Shown piece by piece: positions 6,913 to 14,228 of a stretch of 19,594 nucleotides of DNA. The DNA comes from JAKATY01 sp038876335. GTDB lineage: Archaea; Micrarchaeota; Micrarchaeia; Micrarchaeales; Micrarchaeaceae. The stretch spans positions 1 to 19,594 of the forward strand of contig JAVYYS010000007.1 of assembly GCA_038876335.1 (NCBI GenBank), written 5' to 3'. Numbering within the stretch: the first letter of the stretch is position 1; each line of letters opens with the position of its first letter. The notes under the pieces were generated by a model. It was not told the origin of the DNA. It made no database searches and worked only from the letters and a program-made list of their open reading frames with translations. The translations under genes and the position numbers were made by a program.

Positions 6913-8833
6913 GCCCGCAAAGATGGAAAAACTCAGGATCATAGCCCCGAGAGAATTCTACGCTGACGTGCTTACCGCGCTGCATGACATTGGGGTAATG
7001 CAGATTGAGCAACTCCCCGAAGAGGTCGCATCTTTGCTTGTAAAAGGCGAGAACGTTTCCTACAAGGAGGTCGGCGAATATGCGCAAAGGTTTAGGAGCC
7101 TTGAAAGCCTGCTTATACCGCAGAAAGTAGAGAAGAAGTATATGTTTGAAAGCATAGACTACCTGCTGGAGCGTGCACGCCTAATAAAAATAGACGGTGA
7201 AGTGGCAGAGCTTGCTAAAAGGCTGGAGATGATAGACGCGAGTATATCGAGAGAGCGCAGCGTTATTGAAATCCTTGGTATTCTGCCTCCGAATATTGAC
7301 GATCTTAACTACCTATCGGGGAAAAGCATAACATCTTTTGTCGCGTGGGGGAGAAGGCAGCAGCTTGCGCAGTTTAACAAGGAGATAAAAAGCTCGAAAG
7401 CTGCGGCGCTCATAGAAGGCGCGGACGCGTCTGTGGCAGCGATAGAAAAAGGCAGGGAGGGGGAGTTTGGGAGAATAGCGGAAAAATATAAGATAAGCAT
7501 GGCCCCTGTGCCAGAACTTAAGGGAAGCATTGAAAGCAATATCGAGAAGGTGAAAGAAGAAATAGAGCTTCTCGAAAAGGAGAAAAAGGAGGCGAATAAA
7601 GCTCTTGAAAAAATCTCAGAAAGATACTATCCAATAGTAAGCGCAATAAGGGAGCAGTTGGATCTTGAGATGGAAAAGCTAGAGGTAACCACGAAGCTTG
7701 GCATCGGCAACTCCGTAATAGTTATATACGGCTGGATTGAAAGGGAAAAAAAGGCTCTTCTTGAATCGACGCTAGGTTCGATAACAAAAGGCATGCACGT
7801 AATAGAAGAGGTAAAGACTGATGAGTTGGCCCCCACTCTGCTCAAGAACCCAGTAAGCTCGAAGTTCTTCGAATTCTTCATAAAGTTTTATTCCCTACCG
7901 CGCAGTGACGAATTCGACCCAACGATGATGTTCGCAATCATCTTCCCTCTTTTCTTCGGATTCATGGTTGGGGATGCAGGCTACGGAATCGCGATGCTGC
8001 TACTTTCCCTATGGCTGCTTAGAAGGATAAGGCACCCCCCAAAGAAGAGCAGGATCCCAAAGCCGATAAGCAGTTTTGTAAGCACAATAGTAAGCAACAA
8101 TGGCCTCCTGATTCTCGCAAAAGCAATAATACCGGGTGCGATTCTTGCGATAGCACTTGGCGTTGTGTTCAACGAGTATTTCGGTTTCCAGCTGCCTTAT
8201 ACCGCGCTGTTCAACGTTGAGCTTGGGCTTCCGAAGCTGCTTGTGCTCTCAGGCTGGATAGGCGTGGCGATGGTGTGCGGCGGCTTCCTCTTAAGCTTCT
8301 TCAACAAGCTAGCGGTGGGTGAGAAAAAGAAGGCTATAGGCAGGCTGGGGTGGCTCTCCGCGGCGATAGGGTTCGTGGTATTTGGGCTTGCTGTGCTCCA
8401 CAGCGAAAGCCTCGGCGCGAACAATGTGCCGGTGTTCGCCTCGTACTTTGCAATCATTGGGGGCATAGGCGCGGTGCTGGCTACAGAAGGCATGGATGCG
8501 CTGATGGAGATACCCTCTCTCATAAGCCATATGCTCTCGTACACGAGGCTTGTTGGAATACTGCTCGCTTCAGTAATACTCGCTGGCGTGATAGATTTCA
8601 TATTCCTGCGCGGCTGGGCGCATTCGCCCGTGCTCGGCATTGCGGGAACGCTCATACTGATAATTGGGCAGCTGTTCACCTTCATAATAGCGATATTTGA
8701 GCCTGGCATACAGGGCGCAAGGCTCATCTACGTGGAGTTCTTCTCTAAGTTCTTTACCGGCAATGGCCGCGAATTCAGGCCTTTCGCTAGCGCAAGAAAG
8801 CTGACTCTGAGCAAATTCGAATTGAAAAAATAA
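6905..8833 (+). CDS. atpI: A-type ATP synthase subunit I (membrane ion channel, a-type)
   Basis: This subunit supplies the ion half-channels beside the c-ring and anchors the stator. The N-terminal half (about 1-335) is cytoplasmic, with two coiled-coil arms. The C-terminal half has about seven or eight hydrophobic helices, starting at FAIIFPLFFGFMVGDAGYG. The essential channel arginine is visible in ISHMLSYTRLVGI (about R548), and the last helix ends with IQGARLIYVEFFSKFFTGNG, matching the family pattern. The ATG at 6905 follows GGTG at 6895-6898. A GTG at 6896 would add three residues. Total length of about 642 aa is normal. It ends the operon and converges on the pilin gene 22 bases later. 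Confidence 0.96.
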   Translation: MLKPAKMEKLRIIAPREFYADVLTALHDIGVMQIEQLPEEVASLLVKGENVSYKEVGEYAQRFRSLESLLIPQKVEKKYMFESIDYLLERARLIKIDGEVAELAKRLEMIDASISRERSVIEILGILPPNIDDLNYLSGKSITSFVAWGRRQQLAQFNKEIKSSKAAALIEGADASVAAIEKGREGEFGRIAEKYKISMAPVPELKGSIESNIEKVKEEIELLEKEKKEANKALEKISERYYPIVSAIREQLDLEMEKLEVTTKLGIGNSVIVIYGWIEREKKALLESTLGSITKGMHVIEEVKTDELAPTLLKNPVSSKFFEFFIKFYSLPRSDEFDPTMMFAIIFPLFFGFMVGDAGYGIAMLLLSLWLLRRIRHPPKKSRIPKPISSFVSTIVSNNGLLILAKAIIPGAILAIALGVVFNEYFGFQLPYTALFNVELGLPKLLVLSGWIGVAMVCGGFLLSFFNKLAVGEKKKAIGRLGWLSAAIGFVVFGLAVLHSESLGANNVPVFASYFAIIGGIGAVLATEGMDALMEIPSLISHMLSYTRLVGILLASVILAGVIDFIFLRGWAHSPVLGIAGTLILIIGQLFTFIIAIFEPGIQGARLIYVEFFSKFFTGNGREFRPFASARKLTLSKFELKK

Positions 8834-8855
8834 AAGTAAAATGCGCAGATTTTTG
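8834..8855. terminator. Short convergent spacer with T-run
   Basis: Only 22 bases separate the stop of atpI from the stop of the minus-strand pilin gene. The plus strand carries a GATTTTTG run (8847-8854), which could serve as a U-rich archaeal termination signal for the ATPase operon. There is no hairpin. Confidence 0.25.
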
Positions 8856-9335
8856 TCATGTTATTTTCTGCAGGAGCGAACCTATTGTTGTATGTGGAAA
8901 CCCTGTCTGTACATTAGTGTAGTTCAGAATTACATAGCCGTGGAAGACCGTACCGACTCTGCCGGAAAACGGAGTTCCGGCAGAATAACACTGGATGCCG
9001 CTGAAGGTCACATTCGAACCTATAGGCACATAGATCGCCGGGCTTTCCTGGACCATATCTACAGTTGTTGCGTTTGTATTGCAGCCTATCGCGGTTATGT
9101 TTATAGGGGCTGAGGACGATTGCTCTATATTAACGCTAAGCAAGCCACTTGTAGACATATAGGAGTTTATGCAGCTGAACTCCGCAGGGAAGATGCACTG
9201 GCTATTTATGTAGGTGCTAGGATTAAAGAGGCCCATTGCCGCAAGAGCACCCAGAACTATCGAGATTATTAGGATAGCCCAGCCGTATGTCATCAGGTAC
9301 TCCATCGCGCTCTGTGCCCTAACCTTGCTCTCCAT
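8856..9335 (-). CDS. Class III-type pilin-like secreted protein
   Basis: The protein starts with a short positive leader followed by QSAMEYLMTYGWAIL and a hydrophobic helix ending near GLFNPS. This is the class III signal of archaeal type IV pilin-like proteins, cleaved by a prepilin peptidase just before the glutamine, with an E at +5. The remaining ~120 residues are Ser/Thr/Asn rich, contain four cysteines and lack a second membrane helix, as expected for an extracellular subunit. I chose the ATG at 9335 (159 aa) because a TATA-like element (9378-9386) predicts a start near 9356. ATG 9365 and an upstream start at 9413 would give longer leaders. It is monocistronic; its role in adhesion or surface structures is inferred. 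Confidence 0.8.
   Translation of the reverse strand: MESKVRAQSAMEYLMTYGWAILIISIVLGALAAMGLFNPSTYINSQCIFPAEFSCINSYMSTSGLLSVNIEQSSSAPINITAIGCNTNATTVDMVQESPAIYVPIGSNVTFSGIQCYSAGTPFSGRVGTVFHGYVILNYTNVQTGFPHTTIGSLLQKIT
8958..8984. repeat. Perfect 10-bp inverted repeat inside the pilin gene
   Basis: TCTGCCGGAA (8958-8967) and TTCCGGCAGA (8975-8984) are exact reverse complements around a seven-base loop. The structure is GC-rich and would be stable in RNA of either strand. It lies in codons for the GTPFSGR region near the 3' end of the pilin gene. Function, if any, is unknown. Confidence 0.6.
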
Positions 9336-9413
9336 TTTAGCAATTACAGAGTTTGCGCGGCGCATCAAATCATGTTTGTTTATATTGCTGCATGCATTAC
9401 TGTAGATGCACAA

Positions 9414-9515
9414 AAACTAAAAAGGTATTCAAATGGGGGAATAAACGGAGAAACGGCATGCTTAAATATTTGAAAGGCATAATTTTATTTATTAGAGTTT
9501 GGAGCAGCAGTTAAG
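9414..9515. promoter_or_regulatory. Divergent promoter region, pilin gene and 81-aa gene
   Basis: For the plus-strand gene, CTTAAATAT at 9461-9469 is a good archaeal TATA match and predicts a start near 9490. GGAG at 9501-9504 is the ribosome site before ATG 9516. For the pilin gene, reading the minus strand, AATATAAAC (9386-9378) lies just inside the longer reading frame and supports the shorter start. Confidence 0.45.
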
Positions 9516-9761
9516 ATGAACATCGACAAAATCAACAAAATAGAGGGCGAAATCAGGGAGATAATTTTTCTTAGAGTCGACAAATCTGAACTTAAAGACT
9601 ATATAATTAGACTCGCCCGTGAAGAGAATGTTACTATCAACGAGAATGAAATAGAGGACAGAGCGAGAGAGATAGTATGGCAGAGGGCAAACAAATTCGA
9701 AGAAGCGAAGAAATTAATAGAAGATATATTTGGGATAAAATTCTTGGAACCATCTTTTTAG
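9516..9761 (+). CDS. Unrecognised 81-aa charged helical protein
   Basis: I do not recognise this family. The sequence is strongly charged and predicted helical throughout, with Glu/Lys/Arg-rich stretches and no cysteines, signal peptide or membrane helix. It reads as three or four short helices: DKINKIEGEIREIIFLRV, SELKDYIIRLAREEN, ENEIEDRAREIVWQRAN and FEEAKKLIEDIFG. Such a small acidic/basic helical bundle could be a protein-interaction or nucleic-acid-binding module, but nothing specific supports that. A TATA box at 9461-9469 and GGAG at 9501-9504 support expression. It stands alone between the pilin gene and the gene-free region. Confidence 0.72.
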   Translation: MNIDKINKIEGEIREIIFLRVDKSELKDYIIRLAREENVTINENEIEDRAREIVWQRANKFEEAKKLIEDIFGIKFLEPSF

Positions 9762-9832
9762 CCTGCAACATCTCCTTGCATTTATTTTTATTTGCTGTTG
9801 CTTGACTTTTCGCTAGCGTTTCCTTTCGTACT

Positions 9833-9926
9833 TTGACAAATTACAAGGCTCCGAGGTGCAGAGTTGGAAGCTAATAACCGTGCGCTAGGAAACAGCTAAG
9901 GCCAGGTGCTCTCCCGTATTTGTCAA
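9833..9926. ncRNA. Candidate structured RNA, strand uncertain
   Basis: TTGACAAAT (9833-9841) and ATTTGTCAA (9918-9926) are perfect 9-bp inverted repeats enclosing a 76-base island of about 55% G+C inside AT-rich intergenic DNA. Possible inner pairs include GCTCC with GGAAGC (one bulge) and AGAGTTGG with CCAG/CTCT (bulged). A GC-rich island in AT-rich spacer is a common sign of an RNA gene. However, nine-base inverted repeats at this distance occur by chance several times in a 20-kb window. It matches no RNA family I know; tRNA, 5S, SRP, C/D box and H/ACA signatures are not seen. Confidence 0.25.
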
Positions 9927-9968
9927 TAATAATCTGAAATGTCAAAAAATAGTTGTTTGAATAGAAAG

Positions 9969-10007
9969 ATATTTAAACATATCGCAATACAATAAATAAT
10001 AGATATA
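9969..10007 (+). promoter_or_regulatory. Candidate TATA boxes of the Hsp70 operon
   Basis: Two good matches occur: ATATTTAAAC near 9969-9978 and AATAGATATAT near 9997-10007. The first would start transcription near 10000, the second near 10030. Both give a leader of 65-100 bases ahead of the GTG start at 10096. Confidence 0.4.
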
Positions 10008-10013
10008 TGGGGA

Positions 10014-10028
10014 GCATACGCGGTATGC
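10014..10028. promoter_or_regulatory. Palindrome GCATAC-GCG-GTATGC, candidate operator
   Basis: A perfect 6-bp inverted repeat with a three-base centre sits just downstream of the second TATA box, where a bound dimer would overlap the predicted start. A further half-site-like GCGCAT follows at 10034-10039. The next gene encodes a winged-helix protein, so autoregulation is an attractive inference. It is not the bacterial CIRCE element. Confidence 0.35.
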
Positions 10029-10095
10029 ACTTAGCGCATGACTGGAAATAAAGACGCCCAAACTCGGCCAATGTCCGACTCAGGAGGTGAAAAAC

Positions 10096-10563
10096 GTGAA
10101 GGGAGGCAAAGAGATAGTAATACGTTCAATCGAGAAGCCGGTGCGAGGGAAAGAGAGCGCGGACATGCTTATAAGATGGTTTTGCGAAGCGCTGGGGCTT
10201 TCTAAGCAGGATGAAAAGGAGAGCATAGAAGAGAAGATACTTAAGAAATTTATATATGCGGCATTTAACAACAAAGGATTATCCAGCAGCGAAATATCTC
10301 TTGGTAAACCTATACCCAGAAGCACAATAATATACCACTTAAATCACTTTATAGACATAGGCGTGGTGGTGAAGAAAGGCAGGAAGTATTACCTAAGATC
10401 TGTGGACATGGCAAGCACTATAAAGGAGCTCGAATACGATATGAACAGGGAGATGAAGAAGCTATTTGACATGGCGGAAGAACTCAACAACATTATGCTA
10501 AAATCGATGCGGAGTAAGAAGGCGTCCAGGCTAAAACTTGGCAATGCCAAAAGTGGTGATTAG
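10096..10563 (+). CDS. Winged-helix DNA-binding protein heading the Hsp70 operon
   Basis: The central part fits a winged helix: helix EEKILKKFIYAAFNNKG, then LSSSEISLGKP, then the likely recognition helix PRSTIIYHLNHFIDIGVV (about 74-91), then a wing KKGRKYYLRS (93-102). Residues 105-145 form a coiled coil (IKELEYDMNREMKKLFDMAE) suited to dimerisation, and the C-terminus is basic. The GTG at 10096 (155 aa) lies eight bases after a near-perfect AGGAGGTGA at 10082-10090; an in-frame GTG at 10087 is inside that site. Its stop abuts the grpE start. By position it is a candidate heat-shock regulator, like HrcA in bacteria, but the sequence does not look like HrcA. The ArsR/Phr-like wHTH class is the broad assignment. 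Confidence 0.85.
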   Translation: MKGGKEIVIRSIEKPVRGKESADMLIRWFCEALGLSKQDEKESIEEKILKKFIYAAFNNKGLSSSEISLGKPIPRSTIIYHLNHFIDIGVVVKKGRKYYLRSVDMASTIKELEYDMNREMKKLFDMAEELNNIMLKSMRSKKASRLKLGNAKSGD

Positions 10564-11148
10564 ATGGCAGAGGAGCATGGAGTAGACAAAGACCAGGCAA
10601 AAGAGAGAGAGGGGATTTCAGAAAAGCAAAAAAACGAACCTCATGAAGGCGAGTCTCCTGAAAGCAGCAAAGAGGATAAAGAGAAGGAGGAGAATGAGAG
10701 ATTCCTCAGGCTTGCCGCCGAGTTCGACAATTACAAGAAACGCACCGCCAAAGAGATTATTGCTGCAAAAGAAATAGGCAGGGCAGAGCTGATTAAAAAG
10801 TTGCTCCCCACTCTCGACGAATTTGAGATAGCGATAAATTCTATGCCTGCAGGAGAGGCAAAGAAGGGTATAGAGCTCATATATTCAAATTTCGTAGAAG
10901 CCCTTAAGGGAGAAGGCTTGAAGGAGATTGAGGTAAAAGGGGCATTCGACCCATACAAGCATGAAATAGTTATGGTCAAAGAGGATGGCGCAAAGGATGG
11001 TACAATTCTAGAAGTAGTGCGCAAAGGGTATGTTTTAGGGGATTTGGTCCTTAGGCCCGCATCGGTAGTAATAGCAAAAGAACGACAAGATGATAATGCA
11101 GGCAAAGAGGCAGGGCCAGAGCAAAGCAAAAACAATGTTAAAAGGTGA
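10564..11148 (+). CDS. grpE: GrpE, nucleotide exchange factor of DnaK
   Basis: GrpE releases ADP from DnaK in the chaperone cycle. The 194-aa protein has a disordered acidic N-terminus (1-45), a long dimerisation helix (about 45-88, with FLRLAAEFDNYKKR) and the C-terminal beta-wing domain. Family marks are the helix LLPTLDEFEIA, FDPYKHEIV (129-137), the G-T-I-x-E-V-V-x-K-G-Y segment at 146-156 and LRPASVVIA at 163-171. The ATG directly follows the stop of the winged-helix gene, and its stop overlaps the dnaK ribosome site, so translation is probably coupled. In archaea this system is regarded as acquired from bacteria. Confidence 0.96.
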   Translation: MAEEHGVDKDQAKEREGISEKQKNEPHEGESPESSKEDKEKEENERFLRLAAEFDNYKKRTAKEIIAAKEIGRAELIKKLLPTLDEFEIAINSMPAGEAKKGIELIYSNFVEALKGEGLKEIEVKGAFDPYKHEIVMVKEDGAKDGTILEVVRKGYVLGDLVLRPASVVIAKERQDDNAGKEAGPEQSKNNVKR

Positions 11149-11153
11149 AAAAA

Positions 11154-13004
11154 ATGGCAAAGATAATTGGAATAGATTTGGGTACTTCAAATAGTGCAGC
11201 GGCAGTATTGGAAGGGGGAAGGCCTGTAATAATACCAAGTGCGGAAGGGGCTTCGCTTTATGGTAAGGCGTTTCCAAGTTATGTGGCAATAACAAAAGAT
11301 GGCCAGAGGCTTATTGGCGAAGCTGCACGAAGGCAGGCTATTGCCAATCCCGAAGGTACAGTAACTGCATTCAAAAGAAAGATGGGCACAGAATACACGT
11401 ACCACATTTTTGGCAAAGATTACAAGCCGCAAGACCTTTCTGCGATGCTGCTCCAAAAAATCAAGAAGGATGCAGAAGCATTCCTTGGAGAAGAAGTCAA
11501 AAAAGCAGTAATAACGGTGCCCGCGTATTTCAACGATAATCAGAGGCAGGCAACAAAAGATGCAGGAGAAATCGCTGGACTGGAGGTTGTAAGGCTAGTA
11601 AATGAACCGACAGCAGCTTGCCTTGCATACGGGTTGGATAAATCTGACAGGGAGATGAAGATCCTAGTTTATGACCTTGGAGGCGGCACGCTCGATGTAA
11701 CTATAATGGAGTTTGGCAAGGGGGTATTTGAGGTAAAAGCTACAAGCGGGGATACGCAGCTTGGCGGCACAGACATGGACAATGCGATAGTGGATTTCTT
11801 GGTAAAGGAGATAAACAGCAAGTACGGCATAGATATAACTAAGGAGGCACAGGCGATGCAAAGGATAAGAGAGGCGGCGGAGAAAGCTAAAATAGAGCTC
11901 TCCACAGTACTGCAGAGTGATATCAACCTTCCATTCCTAGCCCAAGATAAAAACAAGAACCCGATACAATTTACCTACACTATGACAAGGGCAAAGCTTG
12001 AGAGCATTGTATTGCCTATAGTAGAGAGAACGGCCAAACCAGTTACACAAGCACTAAAGGACGCAAAGATGGAGCCCAATGACCTTGACAAGATAATAAT
12101 GATAGGCGGGCCGACGAGGATGCCCATCGTGCAGAGGTATGTAGAGCAGCTACTTGGCAAAAAGATAGAAAGGGGCGTTGACCCAATGGAGGCGGTTGCT
12201 CTCGGAGCGGCGGTGCAGGCTGGAGTGTTGACAGGCGAGGTAAAGGATGTGGTGCTGCTTGATGTAACACCCCTCACCCTCAGCATAGAGACGCTAGGAG
12301 GCATTGCAACTCCAATTATAGAGAGAAATACCACAATACCTATAAAGCGCTCGCAGATATTTACCACGGCAGAGGACTTCCAAACCAGCGTAGATATACG
12401 CGTAACCCAGGGAGAGAGGGCCCTAGCGAAGGATAACATAGATCTGGGCAAATTCACATTAACAGGCATTCCGCCTGCGAGAAGGGGTGTGCCACAGATA
12501 GAGGTTACGTTTGACATAGACGCGAATGGCATTCTGCATGTTACCGCCAAAGACAAAGGCACAGGTAAAAGCCAGAGTATGGATATAGTGGCGCCGCACA
12601 AGATGAGCAAAGAAGAAATAGAGAAAAGTGTAAATGATGCGAAGAGATATGAGGAAGAAGATAAAAGGATAAGGGAGCAGATTGAAACAAAGAACAATGC
12701 GGAATCACTCGTTTATACCGCGGATAAGACGCTAGAGGAATACAAGGATAAGATACCTAAGGATGTATACGAAAAGATAGAAAGCGCAAAGAAGGAGCTT
12801 GCTGAAGCCGTGAAGAAAGAAGACTATGAAAGTATAAAGCCAAAGATGGAGGAGCTGAAGAAAACCCTAGAGGAAGTAGGCGGCAGCATTTACAAACAAG
12901 GCGGAGGGGAAGCAAACAGCGGCGGGGATGCAGGAAGTGGGGAGGAGGGCGGGGCCGAAGGGCCAAAGACCGCAACAGACGCAGATTTCAAAGTTGAAAA
13001 ATAA
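11154..13004 (+). CDS. dnaK: DnaK, Hsp70 chaperone
   Basis: DnaK binds exposed hydrophobic peptides in an ATP-driven cycle with DnaJ and GrpE. The ATPase domain starts IIGIDLGTSNSAA (4-16) and holds LVYDLGGGTLDV (171-182) and IMIGGPTRMP (315-324). The linker DVVLLDVTPLTL is at 365-376. The substrate domain follows, then a helical lid and a Gly/Glu-rich tail ending DADFKVEK. Between residues 66 and 105 it lacks the roughly 25-residue insert found in Gram-negative DnaK, the short form shared by Gram-positives and archaea. The ATG at 11154 (616 aa) follows AAAGGTGA at 11141-11148; the in-frame GTG at 11145 is inside that site. Confidence 0.98.
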   Translation: MAKIIGIDLGTSNSAAAVLEGGRPVIIPSAEGASLYGKAFPSYVAITKDGQRLIGEAARRQAIANPEGTVTAFKRKMGTEYTYHIFGKDYKPQDLSAMLLQKIKKDAEAFLGEEVKKAVITVPAYFNDNQRQATKDAGEIAGLEVVRLVNEPTAACLAYGLDKSDREMKILVYDLGGGTLDVTIMEFGKGVFEVKATSGDTQLGGTDMDNAIVDFLVKEINSKYGIDITKEAQAMQRIREAAEKAKIELSTVLQSDINLPFLAQDKNKNPIQFTYTMTRAKLESIVLPIVERTAKPVTQALKDAKMEPNDLDKIIMIGGPTRMPIVQRYVEQLLGKKIERGVDPMEAVALGAAVQAGVLTGEVKDVVLLDVTPLTLSIETLGGIATPIIERNTTIPIKRSQIFTTAEDFQTSVDIRVTQGERALAKDNIDLGKFTLTGIPPARRGVPQIEVTFDIDANGILHVTAKDKGTGKSQSMDIVAPHKMSKEEIEKSVNDAKRYEEEDKRIREQIETKNNAESLVYTADKTLEEYKDKIPKDVYEKIESAKKELAEAVKKEDYESIKPKMEELKKTLEEVGGSIYKQGGGEANSGGDAGSGEEGGAEGPKTATDADFKVEK

Positions 13005-13035
13005 TAACAGATGTAACAAACAGAAGATGTGAAAA

Positions 13036-14145
13036 ATGGCCAAGGACTACTATGAGATACTGCACGTCAGGAAAGACGCCTCCCCTGAGGAGATAAAGGC
13101 AGCATACCGTGAACTTGCGCTGAAGTACCACCCCGACCGGAACAAGAGCCCTAACGCAGAAGAGACATTCAAGGAGATAAATGAAGCATACGCTGTTCTA
13201 AGCGATCCGGAGAAGAGGAGGCAATACGATGCTTACGGGCCAGAGGGCTTCAACCAGAGGTTTAGCGAGCAGGATATCTTCAGAGGCTTCGATATAGAGG
13301 AGGTATTCAAAAACTTCGGGTTTGACTTTGGCGATACTGATGAAATATTCAGTAGCTTTTTTGGATTTCCGCAACAAAATAGAAGAAGAAGGCAGCAGAG
13401 GGGTAGCGATATACTAGCAAAAATGAGCATAAGCCTGGAAGAGGCTGCGAAAGGTGCAGAGAAGGAGGTAAGTATAAGGCATATAGTCGCATGTGAAAAG
13501 TGTGGAGGCACAGGGATGGAGCCAGGCAGCAAACTTCTGCGGTGTGACAGGTGCAATGGTACAGGTCAGATAAGGACTACAAGGCGCACGCCATTTGGTG
13601 TAATGCAGACAATCACCACTTGCGACAAGTGCGGCGGAAGCGGAAAGATAATAGAAGTGCCGTGCAAGGAATGCAGAGGCAGGGGATACGTCCAAAAGGA
13701 AAGCAAGATTTCCGTGAAAATACCAAAGGGTGTGGAAAATGGGACGAGGCTCCGGCTTGAAGGAATGGGGGACTTCGGCAGGGATGGAGCAGGGGATCTT
13801 TATATAGACATAAGCATACAGGAGGATAATAGATTTAGGAGGGAAGGAGACAATATACGCTATTCTCTTCAACTGCCTTTTTACACGGCAATGCTTGGAG
13901 GTACAGTAGAAGTACCAACGCTTTACGGGATGGAGGAAATAAACATCGAAAGCGGAACGCAGAACGGCGATAAGATAATATTAAAGGGCAAGGGAATGCC
14001 GCATTTTAAGGGGCAGGGATATGGGAATGAAATTGTAGATATAACAATAACGGTACCACGCCATATAACCAAAGAACAGAGGGAAGCTCTGGAAAAATTC
14101 AGGAGTGAGGACCAAAGCAGAAAAAAGTTCTTCGGGGTTTTCTGA
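13036..14145 (+). CDS. dnaJ: DnaJ, type I Hsp40 co-chaperone
   Basis: DnaJ delivers substrates to DnaK and stimulates its ATPase. The J domain (1-70) has the HPD motif at 32-34. The G/F linker is short of glycine and instead Phe/Asp rich (for example DIEEVFKNFGFDFGD) and ends in an Arg/Gln-rich run (114-122). Four zinc-binding CxxCxGxG repeats follow, with cysteine pairs at 153/156, 170/173, 196/199 and 210/213. The C-terminal substrate domains follow, with the LGGTVEVPTL and KGKGMPHFKGQG patterns. Length 369 aa is normal. It lies 31 bases after dnaK with a weak GTGA site, so it is probably in the same transcript. Confidence 0.97.
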   Translation: MAKDYYEILHVRKDASPEEIKAAYRELALKYHPDRNKSPNAEETFKEINEAYAVLSDPEKRRQYDAYGPEGFNQRFSEQDIFRGFDIEEVFKNFGFDFGDTDEIFSSFFGFPQQNRRRRQQRGSDILAKMSISLEEAAKGAEKEVSIRHIVACEKCGGTGMEPGSKLLRCDRCNGTGQIRTTRRTPFGVMQTITTCDKCGGSGKIIEVPCKECRGRGYVQKESKISVKIPKGVENGTRLRLEGMGDFGRDGAGDLYIDISIQEDNRFRREGDNIRYSLQLPFYTAMLGGTVEVPTLYGMEEINIESGTQNGDKIILKGKGMPHFKGQGYGNEIVDITITVPRHITKEQREALEKFRSEDQSRKKFFGVF

Positions 14146-14219
14146 TTCATTAGCTAGCGCAAAATAGTGGCGCATAAAGGGCTTTTGCTTTCTTGCTTCT
14201 CTTACTTCAATTGCTTTTC
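14146..14219 (+). terminator. Pyrimidine-rich region between convergent dnaJ and fttA
   Basis: After the dnaJ stop, the plus strand from about 14181 to 14221 is almost all T and C (TTTTGCTTTCTTGCTTCTCT and onward). T-rich tracts are the usual archaeal termination signal, and the two converging operons need one here. No strong hairpin is present. Confidence 0.4.
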
Positions 14220-14228
14220 TTACTTCAA
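14193..14228. repeat. Tandem 18-bp repeat at the 3' end of fttA
   Basis: TTGCTTCTCTTACTTCAA (14193-14210) and TTGCTTTTCTTACTTCAA (14211-14228) are adjacent copies with one difference. On the minus strand each copy contains, in frame, TTG AAG TAA: the last two codons and stop of fttA are duplicated, so a second Leu-Lys-stop follows the real stop. It looks like a local duplication. Confidence 0.75.

Larger units (their letters stand above)
9762..10095. other. Gene-free stretch between the 81-aa gene and the Hsp70 operon
   Basis: No convincing coding frame is present. The left part is T-rich (9779-9794) and may terminate the 81-aa gene. The middle holds the GC-rich island listed as a candidate RNA. 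The right part is AT-rich with the TATA boxes and palindrome listed separately, then the strong ribosome site at 10082-10090. I looked for a tRNA T-arm and found none. Confidence 0.6.

Noticed and set aside
8841..9113. Plus-strand open frame opposite the pilin gene
   Set aside because: The minus-strand pilin has a clear class III leader; the plus frame resembles nothing and lacks a ribosome site.
9833..9926. Resemblance to tRNA (GGGAGAGCACCTGG on the minus strand) or to 23S rRNA (CAGCTAAGGCC on the plus strand)
   Set aside because: No T-arm sequence or 7-bp acceptor geometry fits, and the rRNA-like match is only about 10 bases, so neither supports an assignment.
9927..10095. Search for a bacterial CIRCE element or other known heat-shock operator
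   Set aside because: The TTAGCACTC/GAGTGCTAA pair is absent; only the unrelated GCATAC palindrome is present.
11975..12697. Minus-strand open frame of 240 codons opposite dnaK
   Set aside because: DnaK is certain here; the antisense frame has Ser/Val/Ile-rich composition typical of reversed coding sequence.
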